This document shows, piece by piece, positions 52,752 to 60,661 of a stretch of 64,000 nucleotides of DNA. The stretch comes from RGIG8767 sp964386235 (GTDB taxonomy: Bacteria; Bacillota; Clostridia; Lachnospirales; Lachnospiraceae), in the NCBI GenBank assembly GCA_964386235.1, contig CAYLSH010000001.1:55085-119084 (forward strand). The letters are read 5' to 3'. The position numbers and the translations under genes are program-made. The stretch's first letter is position 1. Each line of letters opens with the position of its first letter. A model generated the notes under the pieces. The model saw nothing but the letters and a program-made list of their open reading frames with translations, was not told the DNA's origin and did no database searches.

Positions 52752-53879
52752 TTAGTAATTACCTAATATCTTCATATTGATCGTTTCTTCCCGCAATCCG
52801 CGCAAAGCGTTTTTGACTGCCGGATCCGAAAGGTTTCCTTCAAAATCCAGGAAAAAACGATACTCCCAGTTACGATTTTCAATCGGACGGGATTCGATCT
52901 TACACACATTTAAATGATTATAAATAAAGTGCGACAACGCATGGTACAAGGAACCGCTTTCGTGCGCCACCTCAAAGCAGATGCTTACTTTTCCCGCGTC
53001 TTTTTGAAAAATCTTCTGGTTCGTAACAATGATAAAACGGGTGGAATTGTTTTTATCATTCTGGATTGCTTCCTGCAGCACACTAAGACCATAGATCTTT
53101 CCCGCATAGGCACTGGCAATCGCTGCCTGTTTTTTATCCTGATCCTGCGCTACCTTCTGTGTCGCAAACGCATTATTGGGCATACTGATCTGTTTCCACT
53201 GCGCATGCTCCTGTAAAAAACGGCTGCTCTGCATCAAAGACTGCGGATGGGAATATACCATCTCAATCTCTTCTATTTTCGTTCCCGGTACGCCAAGCAG
53301 GCAATGGGAAATCGGAATCACCTGTTCCCCCACAATGTAATTCTCATATTCTACCAGAAGATCATAGATCTCACTGACAATGCCCGCCGTGGAATTCTCA
53401 ATCGGCAGAACCGCAAAATCCGCTCTTCCTTCTTCTATGGCTCCCATGGCATCCCGGAAAGTCTCCACATGGAAACTATCCACCTCTTCCCCAAAATAGG
53501 TGTGCATCGCCGCCTGCGAATATGCACCGTCCGCTCCCTGAAATACGACCCGCACTTTATCCGTATTCAGTCCGTCCACCGCAAAAAACGGCAGATTGCC
53601 CTGTCCGCCTTTTTCATTTATGATCCGGTACTGAAGTTTACGGCTCATTGCCATGATCTGCTCAAACAATTCGCTGATTCCGGTACGGTTAAAATCATTG
53701 TGTGCAAGAGCACTGACGGATTGGATCTTTTGTTTTTCGCGTTCCTTATCCAAAATCCGTTTGCCCGTCTCTAATTTATATTCTCCCACCTGTTTACAGA
53801 TTGCCATACGGTCCTCATACAATCTGACTAATTCAGTGTCTATCTCATCCAGCCGGCTGCGCAACTGTGCTAAATCCAT
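52752..53879 (-). CDS. pheA: Bifunctional chorismate mutase/prephenate dehydratase
   Basis: This 375-residue enzyme converts chorismate to prephenate and then phenylpyruvate on the way to phenylalanine. The chorismate mutase helices are at 1-85 (MDLAQLRSRLDEIDTELVRL and DKEREKQKIQS). The dehydratase is at about 105-285 (VVFQGADGAYSQAAMHTYFG, LPIENSTAGIVSEIYDLL, STRFIIVT). A C-terminal ACT regulatory domain carries the ESRPIENRNWEYRFFLDFEG motif for feedback by phenylalanine. The ATG at 53879 has GGAG 9 bases upstream; the earlier in-frame ATG has none. The promoter overlaps that of the divergent gene. Confidence 0.95.
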   Translation of the reverse strand: MDLAQLRSRLDEIDTELVRLYEDRMAICKQVGEYKLETGKRILDKEREKQKIQSVSALAHNDFNRTGISELFEQIMAMSRKLQYRIINEKGGQGNLPFFAVDGLNTDKVRVVFQGADGAYSQAAMHTYFGEEVDSFHVETFRDAMGAIEEGRADFAVLPIENSTAGIVSEIYDLLVEYENYIVGEQVIPISHCLLGVPGTKIEEIEMVYSHPQSLMQSSRFLQEHAQWKQISMPNNAFATQKVAQDQDKKQAAIASAYAGKIYGLSVLQEAIQNDKNNSTRFIIVTNQKIFQKDAGKVSICFEVAHESGSLYHALSHFIYNHLNVCKIESRPIENRNWEYRFFLDFEGNLSDPAVKNALRGLREETINMKILGNY

Positions 53880-53912
53880 CTTGGGTCTCTCCTTTTTCGT
53901 CATTTTATTATT

Positions 53913-53941
53913 ATCTTATCGCAGTTTCTTCTTGATAGCAA
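53913..53941 (-). promoter_or_regulatory. pheA promoter
   Basis: TTGCTA (53936-53941), 17 bases and TAAGAT (53913-53918) on the minus strand, about 34 bases before the chosen ATG. No leader peptide or T-box is present, so attenuation is not expected here. Confidence 0.55.
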
Positions 53942-53960
53942 GAAAATATCCTCTTATAAT
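53932..53960 (+). promoter_or_regulatory. Promoter of the DUF5050-like gene
   Basis: TTGATA (53932-53937), 17 bases and TATAAT (53955-53960) on the plus strand. Its -35 overlaps the -35 of the divergent pheA promoter, so polymerases would compete. Confidence 0.65.
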
Positions 53961-54002
53961 ATGGTTATAAATTGGTAAAAAAAGTAAGCAGGAGGTAAAA
54001 CC

Positions 54003-55016
54003 ATGCGTAATACCAAAAATAAATGGATCCTTGCAGGCGTTGTTCTGCTTCTGATACTGGCGGGCGTTCTTTTGGCATTTTTAGGACGCACTCCCAAAAA
54101 CGAAACCTGGGAAACCGGCAACACCGCCGGCAATCTGAATAACAAGGGACTTTTTTGTGAACGGGACGGCATCGTGTACTTTTCCAATGCCTATGATAAT
54201 GATGTGCTTTATTCCATGAATGTGGATGAAACAGGATATAAAAAACTGGGCAGTGTACGGGTTTCCTCCATCAATGCAGATGACCACCGCATCTTTTATA
54301 CCCAGCGTGGTCCTGCAAGCGAATCCGGTCTTGGATTTATCCGCACCACAAATGGTATGTACTACTGTGATCACAATGGAAAGAACGCCTTTTGTTATAC
54401 CAAGGAGCCGGTAGGGATCCTGGCTTTGTGCGGCAACGATCTTTATTATCAGCGCTATCAGGAAAAAAACGGTATGCCCCTTGTAAAAGTATCCCTGGAC
54501 AAAAAAGAAACTTCTGTTGTCATACCCGATATGGTATCCCCCGCCTGTGTGGTAAACGGCAGCATATACTATGCCGGTAATGGGGACGACCACTACCTCT
54601 ATGCTTTGGATAATGCAACCGGTACTTCAAGTTTAATCTGGGAACATCCCATGTGGAATCCCATCTTCCTAAACGGTTCCGTCTATTACATGGATCTGGA
54701 AAATAATTATGCGCTCCACCGTTATGATATGTCCACCGGCGAGGACTTTGCCCTGACTGCGGAACGCGTTGACTTTTTCAATGTATATGGCACAGTGATC
54801 TACTATCAGACAGTGGATACGCCATCCCCCGCTCTAAAGCGTATCTGTATCGACGGGACAAACGAAGAAATCGTTATGGAAGGCAATTTTGAGAGTGTCA
54901 ACATCACCTCCGGGTATGCCTACTTTAACGAATATGATGTGCCTACTCCGGTCTACCATCAGTCCACCTACGGAAGCATCAATCCCACCGTATTCAGGCC
55001 GGAGGTAATAGAATAA
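54003..55016 (+). CDS. Membrane-anchored DUF5050-like beta-propeller protein
   Basis: This 337-residue protein has an N-terminal membrane anchor (about 8-28, WILAGVVLLLILAGVLLAFL) and an extracellular part built from repeats of 40-50 residues, each with a pattern like GIVYFSNAYDNDVLYSMNVD, NDLYYQRYQEKNGMPLVKVS or GTVIYYQTVDTPSPALKRIC. Such repeats are typical of DUF5050 proteins and are expected to form a beta-propeller. No catalytic residues are recognised; binding of a ligand or protein outside the cell is plausible. The start follows AGGAGG by 7 bases. The gene stands alone on the plus strand. Confidence 0.75.
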   Translation: MRNTKNKWILAGVVLLLILAGVLLAFLGRTPKNETWETGNTAGNLNNKGLFCERDGIVYFSNAYDNDVLYSMNVDETGYKKLGSVRVSSINADDHRIFYTQRGPASESGLGFIRTTNGMYYCDHNGKNAFCYTKEPVGILALCGNDLYYQRYQEKNGMPLVKVSLDKKETSVVIPDMVSPACVVNGSIYYAGNGDDHYLYALDNATGTSSLIWEHPMWNPIFLNGSVYYMDLENNYALHRYDMSTGEDFALTAERVDFFNVYGTVIYYQTVDTPSPALKRICIDGTNEEIVMEGNFESVNITSGYAYFNEYDVPTPVYHQSTYGSINPTVFRPEVIE

Positions 55017-55030
55017 CTTTTCCAATATAA

Positions 55031-55060
55031 AAACCTGCGGGCTATTCCTGCAGGTTTTTT
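55031..55060. terminator. Shared bidirectional terminator between convergent genes
   Basis: AAACCTGC pairs with GCAGGTTT and is followed by TTTTTT on the plus strand and by TTTTTATA on the minus strand. It overlaps the last codons of the folB-folK gene (stop at 55042). Confidence 0.8.
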
Positions 55061-55866
55061 AACATCTGTATTGTATTAAGGCCCGTTACCGGGTGTGTTA
55101 AATACGGAGCCAGTTCACACAACGGCTCCAATACAAAAGTACGATTTGCCATATCGATATGGGGAATTGTTAACACTTCCGTCGTCATCACCAGATCATC
55201 ATAATAAATAATGTCCAGATCCAGTGTGCGGGGGCCCCAATGAATCTCCCGTTTTCGATCCGCTAACTGCTCAATGCGATGCAGTTCTTCCAACAATTCT
55301 TTCGGATCAAGCAGTGTCTCAATCTGACACAGGCTGTTTAAAAAAGATTCCTGTTCCACTCCTCCATAAGGTTCTGTCTCTCTGTAGGAAGCGGTCTGTT
55401 TTAGGCGGATACATGGATTTGTCTGTAACTGTGCTAATGCATCATCCAGATATTTCTTTTTATCCCCCATATTCGATCCCAATGCAACATAAGCCACATG
55501 CCAGAAACGCTCTATTTTTACCGACACCGACCCAAACGGAAGTGCAATCGGTGCCTGCGGTTTGCGGATTTCAAAAGAAATTCCTTTTACAAGCGGAAAT
55601 TGCAGCAAAAGTGCCTCTGTAACATGCTCTGCGGCTGCTTCTAACAACTGATAGGTATGGCTACATAAAAAATCATTTATAAACTGACAGACCTCACCAT
55701 AATTGGTGGAATCTTCCAGTGCATCCGACCTTCCGGCTTTATGTGTATCCGTATAGAGAATGGCATTTATAAAAAAACTCTGTCCGTTTTCGGTTTCAAA
55801 ATCATATACGCCATGATGTGCAAATACTTTTAATTCTTCAATCCGGATCTCATCATATGTTTGCAT
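55042..55866 (-). CDS. folK: Fused dihydroneopterin aldolase and HPPK
   Basis: This bifunctional folate enzyme has 274 residues. The first half (1-118) is FolB, dihydroneopterin aldolase (IRIEELKVFAHHGVYDFETE, KVEVRKP-like KPQAPIALPFGSVSVKIER). The second half (about 128-274) is FolK, the pyrophosphokinase (YVALGSNMGDKKKYLDDALA and the signature WGPRTLDLDIIYYDD). The fusion of steps two and three is common in clostridia. It overlaps the end of folP by 14 bases, so translation is coupled. Confidence 0.93.
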   Translation of the reverse strand: MQTYDEIRIEELKVFAHHGVYDFETENGQSFFINAILYTDTHKAGRSDALEDSTNYGEVCQFINDFLCSHTYQLLEAAAEHVTEALLLQFPLVKGISFEIRKPQAPIALPFGSVSVKIERFWHVAYVALGSNMGDKKKYLDDALAQLQTNPCIRLKQTASYRETEPYGGVEQESFLNSLCQIETLLDPKELLEELHRIEQLADRKREIHWGPRTLDLDIIYYDDLVMTTEVLTIPHIDMANRTFVLEPLCELAPYLTHPVTGLNTIQMLKNLQE

Positions 55867-56665
55867 GTAATACTGCCTCCGTCATCTTAATTGCTTCTGC
55901 ATTTTCTTTCACATCATGCACGCGTACAAAGGAACACCCTTTCATAACCCCCATCACTGTGGTAGCTACCGTCCCGGTCACACGCTCGTTTGCCGGTACA
56001 TCCAGCGTCAGACCGATCACGGATTTACGGGAGGTTCCCAGTAAAATAGGGCAGCCAAGCGAATGAAGGATCTCCAGATGGTTTAGTAACACCAGATTCT
56101 GTTCGTAGGTTTTGGCAAACCCGATTCCCGGATCCAGCAGAATCTTTTCCCTGTCAATCCCTGCTTCTTTTGCTATTTCCAAAGACTTTTCGCAATCTGC
56201 CAGCACATCATTTACATAATCCCGATACACCGGTTCTTTACGGTTATGCATCAGGCAACAGGGCAACTTGCTTTTGGCAACCAGTGCTGCCATCTTGTCG
56301 TCTCCCTGCAAGCCCCATATGTCATTGATCAGATCCACACCGGCATCCATGGCTGCCTGCGCTACTTTTGCCTTATAGGTATCCACAGAAACCGGAATGT
56401 CAAAGCGTTCCCTGATCCGTTCGATTACCGGTGCAACACGGGCAATCTCTTCTTCCTCCGTGATTCTTGTATACCCCGGTCTGGTGGATTCTCCACCCAC
56501 ATCTATGATATCCGCACCATCGCGGATCATTTTCTCCACATGAAAAAGGGCGGCATCCATTTGATCATAGTGTCCGCCATCCGAGAATGAATCGGGTGTC
56601 ACGTTTAAAATCCCCATCACATAGGTGTGGGTTCCTATCTCAAAATGTCTGCGCCCTATCTGCAT
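55853..56665 (-). CDS. folP: Dihydropteroate synthase
   Basis: This enzyme joins p-aminobenzoate to the pterin pyrophosphate; it is the target of sulfonamides. The 270-residue TIM barrel shows MGILNVTPDSFSDGGHYDQM, DVGGESTRPGYTRITEEEEI and LLDPGIGFAKTYEQNLVLLN. It begins 54 bases after the sortase-fusion gene and only a weak ribosome site (AAAGTGAAAA) precedes it. No clear terminator separates it from the matrix operon upstream, so read-through into the folate genes is possible. Confidence 0.95.
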   Translation of the reverse strand: MQIGRRHFEIGTHTYVMGILNVTPDSFSDGGHYDQMDAALFHVEKMIRDGADIIDVGGESTRPGYTRITEEEEIARVAPVIERIRERFDIPVSVDTYKAKVAQAAMDAGVDLINDIWGLQGDDKMAALVAKSKLPCCLMHNRKEPVYRDYVNDVLADCEKSLEIAKEAGIDREKILLDPGIGFAKTYEQNLVLLNHLEILHSLGCPILLGTSRKSVIGLTLDVPANERVTGTVATTVMGVMKGCSFVRVHDVKENAEAIKMTEAVLHANI

Positions 56666-56719
56666 ACTATCTTTTTCACTTTCTGTACAATAATCCGTCC
56701 CATAGTAAAAAAGGTCCGG

Positions 56720-58012
56720 TTAGTCGTTTTTCTGTATTCTTACAGCATTGACCACAAAACGATTGCCTTCCGTGGAACAGGTGGAAAGCGTGATGATCTT
56801 ATCCGTTTTTTGCGGTCTTACTCCGGTGTCATAATACGAACGGCTTACCATGGTATCAATAAAACTCTGGAAGAAATCATCCGGTCCAAATTGATTATTG
56901 TACACATCCCCATACATGGATATGTCATAATAGGCAAAAATCTGATACCGATATACCTGATCCAGTGTATAGATGGTAAAATACGGATGATCCTTATAAT
57001 AGTCTTTATATTTGTATTCTTTTAAAGAACCAAACATGGAAAGATCCTTCATATTGTGACCATATATGATGCTATGACTGTCTTCTAAGTCCGGGGAATT
57101 GGAGGCTTCTAAGAAAATACTGCCTGCATTGTTCTTTTCTCCCCGATAATTCCGCTTGAGGTAATAATCATTATCCTTTCCCTGCATAAGAGGGTAACTG
57201 ATCTCACTGTTGTCAAAACGGATCCATCCGATTACATCCGGATTTTCTTCGTGTAACGAAGCAATTCCCTGCAGAATCTTCTTATCTTCCTGCGTAAGCA
57301 CGACTCCGCCTTGTGTCGGTTCGGACATATCAGATATCTCCTCTGTTACACTGCCGGAAAATACCTCTTCCTCCAAGGCGGCAAAATCTTTTCTGTCCGC
57401 ACGGTACTGCCAGAACGTAACCAAAAGATAACAAACGGCTCCCGCAATCAGGATTCCTCCCGTTATCTGAAGCCAATTTCCTTTCTTTGCAACTTTTGGC
57501 TTTTTATTGCGTTTTGCCTTATCCTGCGGATATATAAGATCCGCTACGATCCATAGGATAAACGCGGAAGCAAAGAGCATCACGATCACACATTTGCCCG
57601 TCATGGAATCCACAAGTTCCGCCACTTTGGCAAATCCGGGAATAAAAAAGACCACTTTTCCGATCAGGCGTTCAAATGCAACCGGTTCCGGATCCGCAGC
57701 ATTATTAGCATCCCCCTTGGTAATAAAAAATCCGTCTTTTATCTCCACAACACGATGCGTCATAACATTTTGCGTATTCGTTCCCATCATAAAAGTGATA
57801 GCATCCCCCGTCTGAATATCTTCAGGGTCTTTTTCCATAACGTAAACGACACCGTCTATAGAATAAACCGGTGTCATACTGCCTGTCAAGACTCCGTAAA
57901 TCCTGATCCCAAATAACTTGGGCACGGTAAGCGGTACCATAACCAGGATTACGGTAATCATTAACAGGATACCTATTAAATTAAGTGCTTTTGCGAAAAC
58001 TCTTTTCTTCAC
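56720..58012 (-). CDS. SipW-type signal peptidase fused to class B sortase
   Basis: Two membrane proteases lie in one 430-residue chain. Residues 1-165 are an ER/SipW-type signal peptidase: TM1 (about 10-32), catalytic Ser45 in TGSMTPV, His86 in MTHRVVE, Asp101 and Asp107 in KGDANNAADP, and TM2 (about 140-161). A basic cytosolic loop (KAKRNKKPKVAKKG) and TM3 (about 180-202) lead to an extracellular sortase B domain at about 235-430 with His319 (IIYGHNM), Cys412 (TLSTCS) and Arg418 (GNRFVV). Topology is consistent: both active sites face outward. It starts at GTG, two bases after the small 61-residue gene, so translation is coupled. A fused maturation-and-attachment enzyme for the TasA-like proteins of this operon is the natural inference. 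Confidence 0.9.
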   Translation of the reverse strand: MKKRVFAKALNLIGILLMITVILVMVPLTVPKLFGIRIYGVLTGSMTPVYSIDGVVYVMEKDPEDIQTGDAITFMMGTNTQNVMTHRVVEIKDGFFITKGDANNAADPEPVAFERLIGKVVFFIPGFAKVAELVDSMTGKCVIVMLFASAFILWIVADLIYPQDKAKRNKKPKVAKKGNWLQITGGILIAGAVCYLLVTFWQYRADRKDFAALEEEVFSGSVTEEISDMSEPTQGGVVLTQEDKKILQGIASLHEENPDVIGWIRFDNSEISYPLMQGKDNDYYLKRNYRGEKNNAGSIFLEASNSPDLEDSHSIIYGHNMKDLSMFGSLKEYKYKDYYKDHPYFTIYTLDQVYRYQIFAYYDISMYGDVYNNQFGPDDFFQSFIDTMVSRSYYDTGVRPQKTDKIITLSTCSTEGNRFVVNAVRIQKND

Positions 58013-58014
58013 GA

Positions 58015-58200
58015 TTATTGTTCACTTCCATTAGAAAGAGTAGAATCCATTAAACGAATCAATTCTAATGCACTTCTAAAGTTTTCTTTTTTCTTTCCTT
58101 CCACCCAGGTAATCGTCCCCTGCCAGCTATGGTTCTCCTGGCTTTTAATCTCTACAACAAAACTCTGGTTGGAATTCCCGAATGGTCTGATTTCGCTCAT
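58015..58200 (-). CDS. Small cytosolic protein of the matrix operon, function unknown
   Basis: The 61-residue protein has no signal peptide or membrane span and carries the run NHSWQGTITWVEGKKKENFR followed by an amphipathic helix SALELIRLMDSTL. It is a real gene by context: AAGGAG sits 6 bases before the ATG, it fills the gap between the last TasA-like gene and the fusion gene, and it is 20 and 2 bases from them. The beta-strand then helix layout suggests a small binding domain. I cannot name a family; a role as chaperone or regulator of the secreted proteins is only a guess. Confidence 0.75.
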   Translation of the reverse strand: MSEIRPFGNSNQSFVVEIKSQENHSWQGTITWVEGKKKENFRSALELIRLMDSTLSNGSEQ

Positions 58201-58220
58201 AGCAAGCTCCTTATTTCTTC

Positions 58221-58829
58221 CTATTCCGTATAACTTTCTGCTGTGATAGCAGTTCCGTCCTCATACGTCCATGCAGTAATCATACCCTGCGTATTTTTCG
58301 TAGGAGTAAAATTATCTGCCTGAATTGCTTCTGCAGAAACATCAATGGTAAATGTTAAATCTGCTGTTTCATTTCCCCATGTTTCCGGAATCGTAACGGT
58401 ATCAAATAATACTACATTATTACCTGCTGATACAACATCTTTATAATAGTAGTAACCATCCGTAGAATTATAATACCATTTTGTAGTATCAATGTTAATC
58501 TTTGCCAAAAGATCTGCTTTCTGGTTATCTGTTAACGTACTACCCAGAACTACTTTGGCTCTGATATAAGCATCCTCGGAATCTTCTGCTACTGTAATCG
58601 TCGGGTCCTTTGTAATAACATCACCCGGAACAATACCACCAATGGTATTGTCGTCCTCACCGTCGTCATTATCAAATCCCGGCTCATCCAGATCAATATC
58701 CACATGACCCATGGTAATGATGTTCTGTGCATCATCCTTATCGGTAAAATAAGCAAGTGTGGAGCCAACACCAACAGCACCAACTAAAGCAACGGCCACT
58801 GCCAATGTAAGTAATTTTTTCTTATTCAT
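58221..58829 (-). CDS. TasA/camelysin-like SipW-dependent secreted protein (third)
   Basis: This 202-residue secreted protein has an N-terminal signal of the SipW-dependent type: basic start, hydrophobic segment LAVAVALVGAVGVGSTLAYF and then TDKDDAQNIITMGHVDIDLD. Cleavage should occur near the Ala-Tyr-Phe. The mature part is an all-beta domain with the family features VPGDVITKDPTITVAEDSED and a C-terminal SAEAIQADNF motif shared with its two paralogues in this operon. There is no cell-wall sorting motif. It begins 29 bases after the second TasA-like gene. It is probably a fibre or matrix subunit. Confidence 0.85.
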   Translation of the reverse strand: MNKKKLLTLAVAVALVGAVGVGSTLAYFTDKDDAQNIITMGHVDIDLDEPGFDNDDGEDDNTIGGIVPGDVITKDPTITVAEDSEDAYIRAKVVLGSTLTDNQKADLLAKINIDTTKWYYNSTDGYYYYKDVVSAGNNVVLFDTVTIPETWGNETADLTFTIDVSAEAIQADNFTPTKNTQGMITAWTYEDGTAITAESYTE

Positions 58830-58858
58830 CTCAATCTCCTATCTGAAATGTATGATGA

Positions 58859-59473
58859 TTATTTTGCCATTTCAGTCTGTGCTGCTGTTAAAGCTGTTGC
58901 TACTGTCATATTGTCAGCCTGTACTGCACATGTCTTAACGGTAACATTGCTAAGAGTAACATTTGCTGCTAATTCTGTAGCATCAATGCTATAAGTAACT
59001 GTAGTGAATAATGCAGGAAGTTTTGTATCCGTAGCAGATTTTGTAACGATGGAAGCATAACGATACAAGCCATCATAAGGAGTCGCAGTATTATTATCTT
59101 CATCCGCTACTTTGATCCATTTTGTAGAATCAAAACCACTAAATGTGAAGTTCTGAGCTGCCAGTTCATCTGCTCCGCTTAACTGCATAAACACATAACA
59201 ATCAGCTGAGTTTGCTACTACTGTTGCAGTAGGGTCTTTTACTAAAACATCACCCGGTGTAATATCTGTGTATGTGTTACCTGTTGTCGTTCTGTCTGTT
59301 TTATCTTCTGTAGATTCATCACTTTCGTCCTGTTTAACAGATACTTTACCAACGCTGAATGTATTGGTCATAACCGTTGTCGTGCTGCTTAAATAAGCAA
59401 GTGTGGAACCAATTCCGATTGAACCTACCAGTGCAAGTGCTCCAAGCATTGTTAATAAACTTTTCTTTTTCAT
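58859..59473 (-). CDS. TasA/camelysin-like SipW-dependent secreted protein (second)
   Basis: This 204-residue secreted protein has a SipW-type signal (LLTMLGALALVGSIGIGSTL then AYLSSTTTVMTNTFSVGKVS). The mature domain has TPGDVLVKDPTATVVANSAD, YVFMQLSGADELAAQ and a C-terminal CAVQADNM motif, all matching the paralogues at 58221 and 60060. A good AAGGAGA ribosome site precedes the ATG. It is the first gene behind the internal promoter at 59530-59562, so this and the next genes may be made in excess over the adhesin. Confidence 0.85.
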   Translation of the reverse strand: MKKKSLLTMLGALALVGSIGIGSTLAYLSSTTTVMTNTFSVGKVSVKQDESDESTEDKTDRTTTGNTYTDITPGDVLVKDPTATVVANSADCYVFMQLSGADELAAQNFTFSGFDSTKWIKVADEDNNTATPYDGLYRYASIVTKSATDTKLPALFTTVTYSIDATELAANVTLSNVTVKTCAVQADNMTVATALTAAQTEMAK

Positions 59474-59529
59474 TTTTAAATTCTCCTTTTATTGTGTTAT
59501 TTAGTTATTTAGTTTCTTAACTTATATAT

Positions 59530-59562
59530 AGTGTACAACATGATAGTCACATGTCGGTCACA
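59530..59562 (-). promoter_or_regulatory. Internal matrix-operon promoter with direct-repeat element (P2)
   Basis: On the minus strand TGTGAC-CGACA-TGTGAC (59546-59562) is followed after 10 bases by TACACT (59530-59535) as a -10; TATATA a few bases on is an alternative. There is no normal -35. The same arrangement occurs at 63737-63769. It overlaps the last codons of sipW and drives the second and third TasA-like genes. Confidence 0.55.
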
Positions 59563-60047
59563 TCATTACTTTCCTTTGAAAAAATATCCGGCAGGCATGT
59601 GAGTAAAATCAGAATCACGATCACGCCACAGATACCGGCAATTCCCAGAGGTGTTTTTATGTAAATGGTAAGATATCCTAATAAAGGGAAATGAATCACT
59701 TTTTTCCCTACCACACTGGTGTATGCCACAGGAGACGCATCCGGCGCATCATTGGCATCCCCCTTGGTAATCAACTGTTTTGTTTCGGTATCATTTTCCA
59801 CTACTCTGTGGGTAACCATCGTGTCACCGCTTAAGCGATACGTGATAACATCATCCTTTTGTAACTGATCCGCCTCTGTTTCTTTTACGATGACAATGGA
59901 GCCAACCGGAATGCCCGGTTCCATACTTCCGCTCAAAACCGCAAGTGTCTGGCAGCCAAGGAAACGCGGAACAATCAGGATAAGGGCAATCACCGCCAAA
60001 ATAACAATCACTACCGTTGTTAAAAAATTACAGATCTTCTTTAGCAT
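59547..60047 (-). CDS. sipW: SipW-type signal peptidase I
   Basis: This membrane serine protease of 166 residues belongs to the ER-like signal peptidase branch. TM1 is at about 9-28, catalytic Ser41 in LSGSMEPG, His80 in VTHRVVE (in place of the bacterial Lys), and the aspartates of KGDANDAPDASPV (Asp98, Asp103). TM2 is at about 133-152. It should process the TasA-like proteins on each side of it, as SipW does for TasA and TapA in Bacillus. It is 12 bases from the first TasA-like gene. Confidence 0.92.
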   Translation of the reverse strand: MLKKICNFLTTVVIVILAVIALILIVPRFLGCQTLAVLSGSMEPGIPVGSIVIVKETEADQLQKDDVITYRLSGDTMVTHRVVENDTETKQLITKGDANDAPDASPVAYTSVVGKKVIHFPLLGYLTIYIKTPLGIAGICGVIVILILLTCLPDIFSKESNDVTDM

Positions 60048-60059
60048 ACTTCTTTCTCA

Positions 60060-60641
60060 CTATTCCTCAAAGGTTTCCGGAACGATACCGGAATCGTAAA
60101 CACCCCAGATCGTCGCCATATCCGTTGTTGTGCTTCCGTCCCTCGCACTCATTTTTGCCTGTACGGCTTCCTGATACACATTCACTTCAAAGCCTTCAAT
60201 GGTGTCCACATAGTCTTCTTTTACAGAAACCATTTTAAATAATGCGGTGGTGCTTTCTCCCGAAGTCTCACCTTCCGGTGCTTTCAATGCTTTCTGGTAG
60301 TAATAAAACTTGTCTTCTGAATTATATACCCAGTTCGTGGTATCCCATCCGGTAATATTCAACTGCTCTTCCGGTGAAGCATTTACTCTGACTCTTACAT
60401 AGCAGTCATTTTTACCGGTATTGGTTACCACCGGTTCTTTCTTAAATTCTGTTTCAGTACTTGTTTTTTCAAAGGTTTCTTCAATCTCTGTTGTTACATT
60501 TCCAATATCGAACTGATTGGTTAACACATCTGTTTTGCTTTTAAAAATTGCCAGAGTTACAAGTCCCGAAGAACATGCCAGTATTACAAGTAAGGATAGC
60601 AGTAACACCTGTGTTTTTTTCATTTTTAAAAATTCTTTCAT
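60060..60641 (-). CDS. TasA-like SipW-dependent secreted protein (first)
   Basis: The 193-residue product has a signal with a less typical start (MKEFLKMKKTQVLLLSLLVI then ACSSGLVTLAIFKSKTDVLT) and a mature all-beta domain (TNQFDIGNVTTEIEETFEKT, VVTNTGKNDCYVRVRVN). It ends with a VYQEAVQA motif equivalent to the AVQADN of the other two, and then a longer tail. It is more divergent than the other two and may be the TapA-like assembly partner. The ATG at 60641 has AGGAG at 8 bases; a TTG two codons earlier is less likely. It lies 20 bases after the adhesin gene. Confidence 0.8.
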   Translation of the reverse strand: MKEFLKMKKTQVLLLSLLVILACSSGLVTLAIFKSKTDVLTNQFDIGNVTTEIEETFEKTSTETEFKKEPVVTNTGKNDCYVRVRVNASPEEQLNITGWDTTNWVYNSEDKFYYYQKALKAPEGETSGESTTALFKMVSVKEDYVDTIEGFEVNVYQEAVQAKMSARDGSTTTDMATIWGVYDSGIVPETFEE

Positions 60642-60661
60642 TCCCAAAACTCCTGCCTTTC

